Shown here piece after piece: positions 26,762-34,992 of a DNA stretch of 64,000 bases. The notes beneath the pieces were generated by a model. That model worked only from the letters and a program-made list of their open reading frames with translations. It had not been told where the DNA came from and ran no database searches. The translations under genes were made by a program, and so were the position numbers. The stretch's first letter is position 1. Each line of letters starts with the position of its first letter. Source of the DNA: Nitrospiraceae bacterium (lineage in GTDB: Bacteria > Nitrospirota > Nitrospiria > Nitrospirales > Nitrospiraceae); contig CAKKRE010000016.1 in NCBI GenBank assembly GCA_919902505.1, positions 1 to 64,000 of the forward strand, read 5' to 3'.

Positions 26762-27751
26762 TTACACATTCTCCCGGCCAAAGGCCACCGCCGCAGCCTC
26801 ATCCGCCGAATGGCGTTGCGTAAACCGGCCGATGGCCTCCAGGACCAGGGTCGCCAGATTGAGCGCCGCTTCCCCGTCTTCACCGGACACGACGGGACGG
26901 GTCCCGGTATGCACCGCGTGAATGAACGAGTCCAGCTCGAGCCGCAACGGCTCCTCATCTCCGGCCTGGTAGGATTCGACGTCGATGGTCGGCTTGGCGC
27001 CGGCCGCCTGCACGCGACGGGACACGACCGCCTGGCGCGTTTGAAAATCGATCGAGACGTAACGGTCGCGCTGGAAGACACGCAGCCGGCGCATCTTGTT
27101 GGTCGACACGCGGCTCGCCGTCACGTTCGCGACGCAGCCGCCGGCAAAGGCAATACGGGCATTGGCGATATCGATGTTCGACGAGAGCACCGGCACGCCG
27201 GCCGCCCGCACCTCTTCGACCGGCCCAGGATTGAACGACAACACCAGATCCAGATCGTGGATCATCAGATCCAGCACGACATCCACGTCGATCCCCCGTT
27301 CACCGAAAGCGCTTAGGCGGTGACATTCGATAAAGGCCGGACGTTCGATGAAGGGGCGCATGCGCTGCATGATCGGATTGAACCGTTCGCTATGTCCGAC
27401 CTGTAACAGGCACCCACGGCGCGCAGCCAGTTCGACCAGTTCACGGGCTTCCGCCGACGTCACGGCGATCGGCTTTTCCACCAGCACATGTTTGCCGGCT
27501 TCCAGGCAGGCTTTGGTCGCTGCAAAGTGGGCAGAGGTGGGAGCGGCGACACTGACGATATCGACCTGCTTCAGCAGGTCGTCGAGGTCCGCCCAAGCCT
27601 GTACGCCATGCCGATCGGCGATCAATTTGGCGCGGGTCGGCGACGCATCGTACACACCCACTAATGTGGCGCCGGGGAGCGTCGCATAGTGGCGGGCATG
27701 GTGCTGCCCCAGATGACCGACGCCGATCACGCCGGCTCGAAGCTGTGTCAT
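26762..27751 (-). CDS. Gfo/Idh/MocA-family oxidoreductase
   Basis: 329 aa. The N-terminal Rossmann domain starts LRAGVIGVGHLGQHHARHYA (GxGxxG for NAD(P)), with EKPIAVTSAEARELVELA, the family's conserved EKP Lys, and GHSERFNPIM after it; the C-terminal half is the alpha/beta substrate domain. It lies between lpxI and lpxB. Enzymes of this family include UDP-GlcNAc 3-dehydrogenase GnnA, which with the aminotransferase GnnB makes the diamino sugar found in some lipid A. No GnnB is seen here, so a lipid A sugar role is only a hypothesis; similar proteins occur beside lpx genes in several phyla. Confidence 0.85.
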   Translation of the reverse strand: MTQLRAGVIGVGHLGQHHARHYATLPGATLVGVYDASPTRAKLIADRHGVQAWADLDDLLKQVDIVSVAAPTSAHFAATKACLEAGKHVLVEKPIAVTSAEARELVELAARRGCLLQVGHSERFNPIMQRMRPFIERPAFIECHRLSAFGERGIDVDVVLDLMIHDLDLVLSFNPGPVEEVRAAGVPVLSSNIDIANARIAFAGGCVANVTASRVSTNKMRRLRVFQRDRYVSIDFQTRQAVVSRRVQAAGAKPTIDVESYQAGDEEPLRLELDSFIHAVHTGTRPVVSGEDGEAALNLATLVLEAIGRFTQRHSADEAAAVAFGRENV

Positions 27752-27818
27752 CGCGCCCAGTCCTGTCTCATGAGGCAGGCCTCCGTTCCAACATTCTCGT
27801 CATCCGTGAATCGTAAAA

Positions 27819-27848
27819 CGTGAATCGTAAAACGTGTTCGGACCATAC
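27819..27848 (-). repeat. 30-nt repeat, inverted partner of 11809-11838
   Basis: Reverse complement begins GTATGGTCCGAACACGTTTT and ends ACGATTCACG. It sits in the 184 bp gap between the oxidoreductase and lpxI, followed on the minus strand by a second partial unit (GTTTTACGATTCACG), so it is a short degenerate tandem. No gene was supported in this gap. Confidence 0.7.
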
Positions 27849-27935
27849 ACTACAGATGATGAGCTATCGCAATGCGGACACCCTACAGGCGCTGCTCGCG
27901 GCGGATGGCGCGCTAGTCGAGTTATTCCAGTCCTG

Positions 27936-28778
27936 CTAGGTCATTCCGATGATCGCGATGCCGGCGCGGTTCGCCTTCGCGATCGTTTCGTCACGGTCCA
28001 GGAGAATCCCACGTCCCGCTTCCAACGCCAGCACCGACGCCTTTACGGACTCCATGACCTCGATGGTGCGCGGACCGACGGCGGGAAGATCGAACCGGAG
28101 ATCCTGCTGGGGCTTGCACCGCTTCACCACCACGGCGCCTCCATGCGCCAGTTCACCGCCCCGGCGGATCGCGCCATCGGTTCCTTCCACGGCTTCGACG
28201 GCCACAATCACCCGGTCCTTCACCACGACGCACTGGCCGATATCCAACGCCCCGATCTGTTTGCCCACATCCCAGCCGTACCGGATGTCTTCCCATTCTT
28301 TTTTGCTCGGCTCGCGCCTCGTCAGCGTGCCTTCTTCCACCAGAATCCCTTCCAGCCCGAAGGTGGATTCACAGATCTGAATACCTTCCTGTTCAATCTC
28401 CTCGGCCACTCGACGCAGGATGTCGTCGTCCTTGAGATGAATCAGTTTAGCGGCCAGAGCCAAGGCGCGAAAGTCCGGCCGGACCGTGGAAAATACGTGC
28501 GTCTTCTTGATACCGCCCAGCATGACTGCGCGCTGCACGCCGTCGCCCTTGAGCGCCTCGATCAATTTGCCGAACTGGCCGATCTTGATCCAGTGAATGT
28601 GATCGACGTGCCGCGCGAGTTCCGGGTCGGTTTCGCCCTCATGCGCCACCGCGGACACGGAATATCCGAGCCGCTTCGCATTGTCGGCAAAAATGATCGG
28701 AAACCGGCCGTTACCCGCAATCAGCCCGATCCGCTGCCCATCGGACGCGTGCATATGCTCGGCCACGTGCTTCCCCAC
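27936..28778 (-). CDS. lpxI: UDP-2,3-diacylglucosamine pyrophosphatase LpxI
   Basis: 280 aa with a GTG start (28778) preceded by GAGGAG. It is a DUF1009/LpxI protein: RIGLIAGNGRFPIIFADNAK, VMLGGIKKTHVFS, FGLEGILVEEGTLTRREPS and the C-terminal RFDLPAVGPRTIEVM segment are the family core. LpxI hydrolyses UDP-2,3-diacylglucosamine to lipid X and UMP, replacing LpxH in organisms that lack it. Placement directly after lpxA and upstream of lpxB in transcription order fits. The stop codon lies in CTAGCAGGA, the same start as the family-2 repeat. Confidence 0.93.
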   Translation of the reverse strand: MGKHVAEHMHASDGQRIGLIAGNGRFPIIFADNAKRLGYSVSAVAHEGETDPELARHVDHIHWIKIGQFGKLIEALKGDGVQRAVMLGGIKKTHVFSTVRPDFRALALAAKLIHLKDDDILRRVAEEIEQEGIQICESTFGLEGILVEEGTLTRREPSKKEWEDIRYGWDVGKQIGALDIGQCVVVKDRVIVAVEAVEGTDGAIRRGGELAHGGAVVVKRCKPQQDLRFDLPAVGPRTIEVMESVKASVLALEAGRGILLDRDETIAKANRAGIAIIGMT

Positions 28779-28781
28779 CCG

Positions 28782-29591
28782 CTACTCCTCTTCGCCCTCT
28801 TGATCCTTGCCGACCGACCGGCAGATCCCCCGTTTGGTCCCTTCCATGAACGCGGCCACCTGCATGACATCCGGGCTGGCACTGAAGTTCTCACGCGCCA
28901 GCTTGACGGCCTCCGCCACCCGGTGCCCGGAACGAAACAGAACTTCGTAGGACTTCTTCAGCGCCGCGATGCGCTCGGAGGAGAAACCATGCCGTCGCAG
29001 CCCGATGGAGTTCAGCCCGTACATCCGGGCGCGATACCCGCCGGCGGCCCGCATGAACGGCGGCAGGTCCTGGCCGAGTGCGCAGCACCCGCCGACCATC
29101 GCATAGGCCCCGATCCGCACGAACTGGTGGATGCCCGAGAGTCCGCCGATGATGGCGTGATCGCCGATCGTAATATGGCCGGCCAGACTTGCGGCATTCG
29201 CAAGAATGAGATGATTGCCGAGGTGGCAATCGTGCGCGACATGGACGTAGGCCATCAGGAAGTTGGAGTCGCCGATACTGGTGACTCCGCCGCCTTGCAC
29301 CGTCGCCCGGTTGACCGTCACGTACTCCCGCAGGATATTGTCGTGACCGATCACGACCTTGGTCGGTTCGCCCTTGTACTGCATATGTTGGGGCGGTCCG
29401 CCGACCGATACAAAGGGATGCAATTCGCACCGCTCTCCGATGTCGGTCCACCCATCGATGCACACGTGGGACAAGACGCGAGTGCCGGCGCCGATCCGGA
29501 CGTGTTCACCGACGACGGAATAGGCACCCACTTCCACATCGTCTGCGAGCACCGCTTTGGGATGGACCACCGCGGTCGGATGTATGTTCAC
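28782..29591 (-). CDS. lpxA: UDP-N-acetylglucosamine acyltransferase
   Basis: 269 aa. It transfers a 3-hydroxyacyl chain from acyl carrier protein to the 3-OH of UDP-GlcNAc, the first lipid A step. MNIHPTAVVHPKAVLADDVE opens a hexapeptide-repeat beta-helix; VSVGGPPQHMQYKGEPT, NILREYVTVNRAT and MAYVHVAHDCHLGNH (with the catalytic His) are diagnostic, and the C-terminal helical domain contains GLNSIGLRRHGFS. The three genes before it (bamA, two skp-like) and fabZ after show the common bam-lpx layout. lpxD, often found between skp and fabZ, is absent here. Confidence 0.95.
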   Translation of the reverse strand: MNIHPTAVVHPKAVLADDVEVGAYSVVGEHVRIGAGTRVLSHVCIDGWTDIGERCELHPFVSVGGPPQHMQYKGEPTKVVIGHDNILREYVTVNRATVQGGGVTSIGDSNFLMAYVHVAHDCHLGNHLILANAASLAGHITIGDHAIIGGLSGIHQFVRIGAYAMVGGCCALGQDLPPFMRAAGGYRARMYGLNSIGLRRHGFSSERIAALKKSYEVLFRSGHRVAEAVKLARENFSASPDVMQVAAFMEGTKRGICRSVGKDQEGEEE

Positions 29592-29659
29592 TCAAAACCT
29601 CCTCACCATCGACTGCTCTGCTGTTCAACGCCACGCGACCGGCCGACACAGGGCTCCGG

Positions 29660-30115
29660 CTACTTGTCCCCGCCGGCCTGTTCATCCGTGACCATGGCCG
29701 TGACTTCCGCTTCGCACACCAGCTCGGACTCGACGAAGGCCCTGCCTTGCATCTTCCAGAACGGCGCGCGCTTCTTCAGCACATCCACTTCCAAGCGGAG
29801 AATGTCACCCGGGACCACCGGCTTTCTGAATTTCGCCCCGTCGATGCCGGTCAAATACACGACCGGTCGGCCGACCGACCCCAACGACTTGAACGCCAAC
29901 ACCCCACCCACCTGGGCCAGCGCCTCAAGAATCAACACCCCGGGCATGACCGGACGGCCGGGGAAATGCCCCTGAAAAAACGGCTCGTTGATCGTCACAT
30001 TCTTAATGCCGACGATCCGGCGGTCCGGATCGAGCTCGCGAATGCGATCGACCAGCAAAAACGGATACCGGTGGGGAAGGATCGATTGAATCTCAACATT
30101 GTCCATCACTGACAT
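29660..30115 (-). CDS. fabZ: 3-hydroxyacyl-ACP dehydratase
   Basis: 151 aa, hot-dog fold. It dehydrates 3-hydroxyacyl-ACP in fatty acid synthesis and draws on the same pool as LpxA. ILPHRYPFLLVDRI is the N-terminal signature, INEPFFQGHFPGRPVMPGVL contains the catalytic His, and LILEALAQVGG the catalytic Glu. AGGAGG lies 8 nt upstream of the chosen ATG. The gene is followed by lpxA (68 nt gap), as in many Gram-negative bacteria, which couples phospholipid and lipid A synthesis. Confidence 0.95.
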   Translation of the reverse strand: MSVMDNVEIQSILPHRYPFLLVDRIRELDPDRRIVGIKNVTINEPFFQGHFPGRPVMPGVLILEALAQVGGVLAFKSLGSVGRPVVYLTGIDGAKFRKPVVPGDILRLEVDVLKKRAPFWKMQGRAFVESELVCEAEVTAMVTDEQAGGDK

Positions 30116-30157
30116 CAGCCCCGCCTCCTGTGTTGCGTAGACGATTACACATCCCGG

Positions 30158-30694
30158 CTATTTGTTTTGCCGGTCGAACTCCTTGACGATCTGCTCCGTC
30201 AGGTCGACCGACGGATGGCCGTAGACGACGATCTTGACTGTGGCCTCGCTGCCCCGGTCGATGACGGCGATATACCCTTCCTTCTGGGCCACCGCGGATG
30301 CCGCGGCATGGATGCGCTGCGCGAAATCCTGGACCATGCCTTTCTGCTTCTCCTGCACCTCACGGTTGAAGTCCTGAATCCGGCGCTGATAGGCCTCCAG
30401 CTTCGCCCTGAATTGCTCCTGTTTCTCCTTGCGGACCTCGTCGGTGAGCGCGCTGTCCTGGAGCGCCTTCTCAAGCTCCTTCAATTCCTGGTCGTCGGAA
30501 TCGATGATCTTCTGGCGCGTCGTGGAATAACTTTTGAGATCTTCGAGGGCGCGTTTCCCGGCCACGCTCCGCTCGACGATCTGTTGCTGATCCATCATCG
30601 CGACCTTGATGCGGTCCGCTGCCTGCACGGGCTGCGCCAGCCACGCCAACACCACCGGCACTGCACCCGCCACAATCCAAGTACGTACGTTCAT
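30158..30694 (-). CDS. skp: Skp/OmpH-family periplasmic chaperone
   Basis: 178 aa from the ATG at 30694 (MNVRTWIVAGAVPVV), which has GAGGGAG just upstream; ATGs at 30706 and 30709 are alternatives. A signal peptide (WIVAGAVPVVLAWLAQPVQA, cleaved before ADRIKVAMMD) directs it to the periplasm. The rest is the Skp coiled-coil arm, rich in Lys/Glu/Gln (about residues 45-130), followed by the beta-body segment GYIAVIDRGSEATV. Skp trimers hold unfolded outer-membrane proteins on their way to BamA. A second, lipidated relative is encoded directly upstream, overlapping or within 12 nt. Confidence 0.88.
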   Translation of the reverse strand: MNVRTWIVAGAVPVVLAWLAQPVQAADRIKVAMMDQQQIVERSVAGKRALEDLKSYSTTRQKIIDSDDQELKELEKALQDSALTDEVRKEKQEQFRAKLEAYQRRIQDFNREVQEKQKGMVQDFAQRIHAAASAVAQKEGYIAVIDRGSEATVKIVVYGHPSVDLTEQIVKEFDRQNK

Positions 30695-30705
30695 GGGCTC
30701 CCTCA

Positions 30706-31305
30706 TCATGGATACGTTTTATTGAATTCTTCGATCACCTGCGACGACACATCCACCGCCTCGTCGAAGTACAGAGTGGGCCCGCCGCGCCCGCGATCGA
30801 ACACGGCCTGGAGTTCCAACCGTTTGGCCACCCGGCCCGACAAGGTTTCAATTTTTTCACGGAATCCGTCCAACACCTCTTTCTGCTTATCCTGCACTTC
30901 ACGATTCAGGTCGGTGACCTTCTGCTGATACTCCGCCATGCGCCGCCGGAATTGTTCCTCCCGCTCGCGTTTGGCGTTGGCGCTCAACACACTGCCCTGC
31001 TTCATGAAGTCTTCTTCCATCCGCCGCAACTCTTTCTCCTCCAACTCGATCAAGGCCTGCCGGTTCTTGGCAAAAGAAGCCAGCATGTCCTTCGCCTTCT
31101 TCCCGGCATTGGTGTCGCTCAGCACGCGCTGGGGGTCGACGACACCGATACGTGTCGAAGTCGGCACCGTCGAGTGACCGGACCGGCACCCTCCGACCAC
31201 CAACGCCACGGTCAACAGCGCCAGGCACAACCCGGCCCGACCGGCTCCCCTCGATCCACTGCGGCCCACTGGTCCACCCATTCCGGTGATTCCTTTCTGA
31301 GACAT
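30706..31305 (-). CDS. Skp/OmpH-like lipoprotein
   Basis: 199 aa from the ATG at 31305 (MSQKGITGM); a start six codons earlier is possible. The N-terminal region has an Arg-containing head, hydrophobic LCLALLTVALVV and the lipobox VGGC, so the protein is predicted to be lipidated at Cys. After that come RIGVVDPQRVLSDTNAGKKA and a long charged coiled coil (EELEEKELRRMEEDFMKQ-type, about 75-145), the Skp fold. Classical Skp is soluble; a membrane-tethered form beside a soluble one and bamA suggests a division of labour in outer-membrane protein delivery. That is inference. Confidence 0.8.
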   Translation of the reverse strand: MSQKGITGMGGPVGRSGSRGAGRAGLCLALLTVALVVGGCRSGHSTVPTSTRIGVVDPQRVLSDTNAGKKAKDMLASFAKNRQALIELEEKELRRMEEDFMKQGSVLSANAKREREEQFRRRMAEYQQKVTDLNREVQDKQKEVLDGFREKIETLSGRVAKRLELQAVFDRGRGGPTLYFDEAVDVSSQVIEEFNKTYP

Positions 31306-31322
31306 CGACTCACATACCTGCA

Positions 31323-33647
31323 TCAGAACAGCGACCCGATCGTAAACTCAAAGACTCCCTGACGCTCGGTCGGCCGAGGATCGAGATTAATCCCGTAGGC
31401 AGCCCGCAACGGACCGAACGGCGAAATCCACCTGGCCTCGAACCCTACCGCACTCCGCAGGTTACTAAACTTCACCGGCTCGTTGTCGTCGAATCCGTTG
31501 CCATAGTCGAAAAAGATCACGCCGTTCAATTTCGCTTCGGACGAAATCGTGAAAATGAAATCGTTGTTAATGATGAATTCTTTCGCAGAACCCAACAACG
31601 ACCCGTTTGGCGTCACGGGACCCGCACGTCCGAAGACGAATCCGCGCATGGTATTGATGCCTCCTACGAAGAACCGCTCGGTGAGGGGAATGGGCCGGCC
31701 CCCGATCCCCTCCGTCGAGCCGTACCGAACGTGCACCGAGAACCGCGTATCGTAGATCAACGGCGTATACTTGATCACGTCCGCATAATACTTGAAAAAG
31801 TGATTGCTGCCGCCCAGCGCGGGTGTTCCGTAGTCGACCCCGAGACTGAAGCGCCAGCCGGTGCGCGGATCCAGGTAATAGTCGCGCGTGTCGCGAAAAA
31901 TCGAGGTACGAACACCCGTCGACGATTGTGTCCCGAGCTGGCGGCAGATGAGCGGAATGAAATCCGGGCACAGCCCTTCTTCGGGATCGCTGTATTTGAG
32001 TTGCTCGCCGAACAGACTGATGCTCCCGTTCACATACTCCGACAACCATCGGCTCCAGGTCGCGCTGACACCCGACTTCGACTCGAAGTAGGAAATGTAG
32101 TTGGTCATCGACCGATAAATATCCAGCTGCAGGGCATTGTACGAGTCGTTCACATAGGGATTGCGGAACGTCACCAATCCCAACGACCGTTGCTGGCCCA
32201 ATTGCCCGCGGATACGACCCAACCAGCCGTTCCCGCCGAGATTGCCTTCGGTGATATCCGCGATCGCCACCAGTTTGTCCAAGGTGCTGAATCCGCCGCC
32301 GATGCTGAACTGGCCGGTCGGCTTCTCCTTCACCTTGACGTTGAGATCGACTTTGTCGACATCGACCTGCTGCGGCAGAATTTCGACGGTCTCGAAAAAG
32401 TTGAGATTGTTCAATCGCTGGAAACTGCGTTTCAACGCCAGGGTGTCGACCACATCCTGCTCATCCAACCGCAGTTCGCGGCGCACCACGTTGTCGCGGG
32501 TCTTGTCGTTGCCGTTGACGTGGATCTCGCGGATCCGCATCATTTCTCCCTCTTTCACATTGAGGAGAATCGTGGCCGTGCGCGAATTGTTGTCGGGCGT
32601 CACGTTGGGCACGACGTCGGCGAACACATACCCCTTCGCGCCGTACAGGTCCGTGATGCGGGTGATTTCTCCCCGGATCTTGGCCCGCTGAAAAATTTCG
32701 CCCGGTCTGATGTTCAGCCCTTCGCGCAATTCATGATCCTCGAACACCGTATTCCCGCGGAACCCGACCTCCTGCACGATGAACGGCTCGCCCTCAACGA
32801 TCGAATAGTTGATTTCGAACCACTTCTTGTCCTCGCTCAGTTCCAGCGTCGGCTGGCTGATCTGCACGTTCAGATAGCCCTTGTTCAAATAGACTTCCCG
32901 CATGCGCTCGATATCGTTGCCCAGTTCCTCGCGCTTCAGCACGCCGGCATCGGACAGCAGGGACGGCACCTTCAACTGCGTGATGAGTCCATACCAGGGA
33001 ATCCACTCCCGGGTCGCCGTCACCTTAAAGACTTCTTCCTTGGCCACGGCCCGCATGCCCTCGAAATTGATATGGAGAACTTTGGCCTTGGTGCCTTCCT
33101 TGATGAAGTAGGTCAACCGTTTCCGGTCCTCATCCACCGCCTGGATGACGGGAATGACCTGACAGTTGTAGTAGCCGTCCTCTTGATAGGCGAGCCGGAT
33201 TTTTTCCGCGCTCTCTTTGGCCTGCTGCTGATCGAGGAACGTCTGGCTCTTGATCGTGATCTTTTCCTTGAGCTTGTCGTCGCTCAATTCCTCGTTGCCG
33301 TCGAACACGATCTCCGTGATGAAGGGTTTCTCCCGGACGACAAAACCGACGGACACACCTCCCGCATCCGGTTCCGTCTCCACCTGTACGTCCTCAAAGT
33401 AGCCGGTACCGTACAGGATCTTCACCTGCTCGCGGAGCGCGTCGGCCGTAAAACGATCGTTGGCCTTGAGCGTGAGACGCCCCTCGATCGCCTGGAGTTC
33501 AATGCGCTTCTGCCCACGAATGGTGACCGACGTGACCGTCGGCACGCCGCCCTGAGCGTACAGAGGCGCCCCGACACCGAACGCGTAGAGCGCCACCAGC
33601 GCGAGAATAAGAATCGGCACCCACCGCCTGCCTCCCGACTTGGTCAC
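31323..33647 (-). CDS. bamA: Outer membrane protein assembly factor BamA
   Basis: 774 aa from the GTG at 33647, which has AAGGA 5 nt upstream and starts directly before a signal peptide (RRWVPILILALVALYAFGVG); a frame extension to 33770 is unlikely. Five POTRA domains occupy roughly residues 30-375 (first: TVTSVTIRGQKRIELQAIEG), and the C-terminal Omp85 barrel follows, with the GVxxxxxYGRF-like VFGRAGPV/ RFFVGG-INTMRGF loop that includes the family RGF motif. The last residues EFTIGSLF end in aromatic Phe as outer-membrane proteins do. It is the first gene of the skp-fabZ-lpx operon and has a strong promoter candidate about 200 bp upstream. Confidence 0.95.
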   Translation of the reverse strand: MTKSGGRRWVPILILALVALYAFGVGAPLYAQGGVPTVTSVTIRGQKRIELQAIEGRLTLKANDRFTADALREQVKILYGTGYFEDVQVETEPDAGGVSVGFVVREKPFITEIVFDGNEELSDDKLKEKITIKSQTFLDQQQAKESAEKIRLAYQEDGYYNCQVIPVIQAVDEDRKRLTYFIKEGTKAKVLHINFEGMRAVAKEEVFKVTATREWIPWYGLITQLKVPSLLSDAGVLKREELGNDIERMREVYLNKGYLNVQISQPTLELSEDKKWFEINYSIVEGEPFIVQEVGFRGNTVFEDHELREGLNIRPGEIFQRAKIRGEITRITDLYGAKGYVFADVVPNVTPDNNSRTATILLNVKEGEMMRIREIHVNGNDKTRDNVVRRELRLDEQDVVDTLALKRSFQRLNNLNFFETVEILPQQVDVDKVDLNVKVKEKPTGQFSIGGGFSTLDKLVAIADITEGNLGGNGWLGRIRGQLGQQRSLGLVTFRNPYVNDSYNALQLDIYRSMTNYISYFESKSGVSATWSRWLSEYVNGSISLFGEQLKYSDPEEGLCPDFIPLICRQLGTQSSTGVRTSIFRDTRDYYLDPRTGWRFSLGVDYGTPALGGSNHFFKYYADVIKYTPLIYDTRFSVHVRYGSTEGIGGRPIPLTERFFVGGINTMRGFVFGRAGPVTPNGSLLGSAKEFIINNDFIFTISSEAKLNGVIFFDYGNGFDDNEPVKFSNLRSAVGFEARWISPFGPLRAAYGINLDPRPTERQGVFEFTIGSLF

Positions 33648-33845
33648 CGCAATCCTTCCGTACCACTTGGGAATGCAAGCACTGGTTGTCCTGAAGTTCG
33701 AGATAGGAAACCACCGCGTTCCGTGTCGCGTCTTCTGCGTCGGGCCGACCGGCCTTGCACAGGCACTCACGAACTGTTGTCGTTACCATCACCGATGCGC
33801 CGCTTTCGTTGCAGCACCACCGCACATGTGCAGAAAAACTCTCGG

Positions 33846-33874
33846 ATTATATTGACCACATTTTTCAATGTAAA
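33846..33874 (-). promoter_or_regulatory. Sigma70-type promoter candidate for the bamA-lpx operon
   Basis: On the minus strand TTTACA (33874-33869) is separated by 17 nt from a perfect TATAAT (33851-33846). Transcription would start near 33839, leaving a leader of about 190 nt before the bamA GTG. The surrounding AT-rich patch stands out from the GC-rich flanks in this 317 bp divergent gap between bamA and galU. No other gene is seen in the gap. Confidence 0.65.
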
Positions 33875-33928
33875 GGAGTTTCCCCGCGCAACGACGCACG
33901 CGCCGCGCCGAAAAGACCGGAGGAAATC

Positions 33929-33957
33929 TTGACTTCACTTACCCCATCACATACTAT
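33929..33957 (+). promoter_or_regulatory. Promoter candidate overlapping the galU start region
   Basis: TTGACT (33929-33934), 17 nt, TACTAT (33952-33957): a good sigma70-type match, ending only 7 nt before the galU ATG at 33965, so the mRNA would be nearly leaderless. The same stretch can also be read differently: GGAGG (about 33919-33923) lies 5 nt before the TTG at 33929, which could be a start codon adding 12 residues to GalU. The two readings exclude each other. Confidence 0.45.
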
Positions 33958-33964
33958 CCCCCCT

Positions 33965-34906
33965 ATGATAAAAACAGATGTACGTAAAGCGATTATTCCC
34001 GCTGCCGGACTGGGCACACGCTTCCTTCCCGCCACCAAAGCCTCTCCCAAAGAGATGCTGCCGCTGGTCGACAAACCGCTGATTCAGTACGTCGTGGAGG
34101 AAGCCGTCGCATCCGGCATCGAAGACATCATTGTCATCACCGGCCGCGGCAAGCGCGCGATCGAAGACCACTTCGACCGCTCCCTGGAACTGGAAGAAAA
34201 TCTCAAGGGCAGCGGCAAGGGGCAAGTGCTCAACCAGATGCGGCACATTTCGAATCTGGCGAACTTCTGTTACGTCCGCCAGCCGGAAGCCATGGGCCTC
34301 GGGCACGCCGTGCTCTGCGCCCAGCACCTGATCGGCGATGAGCCGTTCGCCGTCATTTTGGGCGATGAAATTATCGACGCGGCGGTCCCCGGCCTCGCGC
34401 AACTCATTCATATTTACAAGCAACGCAAAGGCGCCGTCTTGGGCGTGCAGGAAGTTCCGCCCCAAGAAGTGAGCCGATACGGCATCATCTCGGCCCGACG
34501 CCTGGGCAAGGGGCTGCACCGGGTCGATGACCTGGTCGAGAAACCCGCGCCCGCCGATGCGCCGTCGAATCTCGCCGTCATCGGACGCTATGTCTTGCCG
34601 CCGGAGATCTTCCCGATCCTCCGCAAGACTCCGCCGGGCAAAAATGGAGAAATCCAGCTGACCGACGCCTTGCGGCAACTCGTCAAGCACACCCCGATGT
34701 TCGCCCACGAAATCGAGGGACAGCGGCACGATGCGGGCGACAAACTCGGATTCCTCATTGCCACCGTGGAATTGGCGCTCAAGAACCCGTCGTTGGGACC
34801 TGCGTTCGGCGAGTTCCTGCAACAACGACTCCGACCGACCGCCGCCGACGTGCGTCGCCGCGGCCCAAGCCGATCCGGCCAAGGTCGAACACGCACCACC
34901 AACTAG
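33965..34906 (+). CDS. galU: UTP-glucose-1-phosphate uridylyltransferase
   Basis: 313 aa from the ATG at 33965 (MIKTDVRKAIIPAAGLGTRF), the start that matches the family; no Shine-Dalgarno sequence precedes this ATG, while an in-frame TTG at 33929 has one. The enzyme makes UDP-glucose for LPS and glycogen or trehalose synthesis. AAGLGTRFLPATKASPKEML is the nucleotide-binding signature, with VDKPLIQYVVEEA, QPEAMGLGHAVLCA and VILGDEII (metal Asp) after it. The C-terminal tail after about residue 290 (RRRGPSRSGQGRTRTTN) is basic and outside the fold. It is divergent from bamA and heads the plus-strand block. Confidence 0.95.
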   Translation: MIKTDVRKAIIPAAGLGTRFLPATKASPKEMLPLVDKPLIQYVVEEAVASGIEDIIVITGRGKRAIEDHFDRSLELEENLKGSGKGQVLNQMRHISNLANFCYVRQPEAMGLGHAVLCAQHLIGDEPFAVILGDEIIDAAVPGLAQLIHIYKQRKGAVLGVQEVPPQEVSRYGIISARRLGKGLHRVDDLVEKPAPADAPSNLAVIGRYVLPPEIFPILRKTPPGKNGEIQLTDALRQLVKHTPMFAHEIEGQRHDAGDKLGFLIATVELALKNPSLGPAFGEFLQQRLRPTAADVRRRGPSRSGQGRTRTTN

Positions 34907-34992
34907 CCTTGGGCATGACGGACTACCGTCACCCAGACCGTGCCACAGCACGTCACCATCACTGAGACCCTACAGCAGCAGACTGGAGCCTC

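Noticed and set aside
27834-29975. 713-codon open frame on the plus strand opposite lpxI, lpxA and fabZ
   Set aside because: The opposite strand encodes three clear lipid A/fatty acid genes. The frame is His/Arg/Pro-rich without family motifs and results from high GC content.
31731-33932. 733-codon open frame on the plus strand opposite bamA
   Set aside because: bamA is unmistakable. The opposite frame has no signal peptide or domain and no ribosome-binding site.
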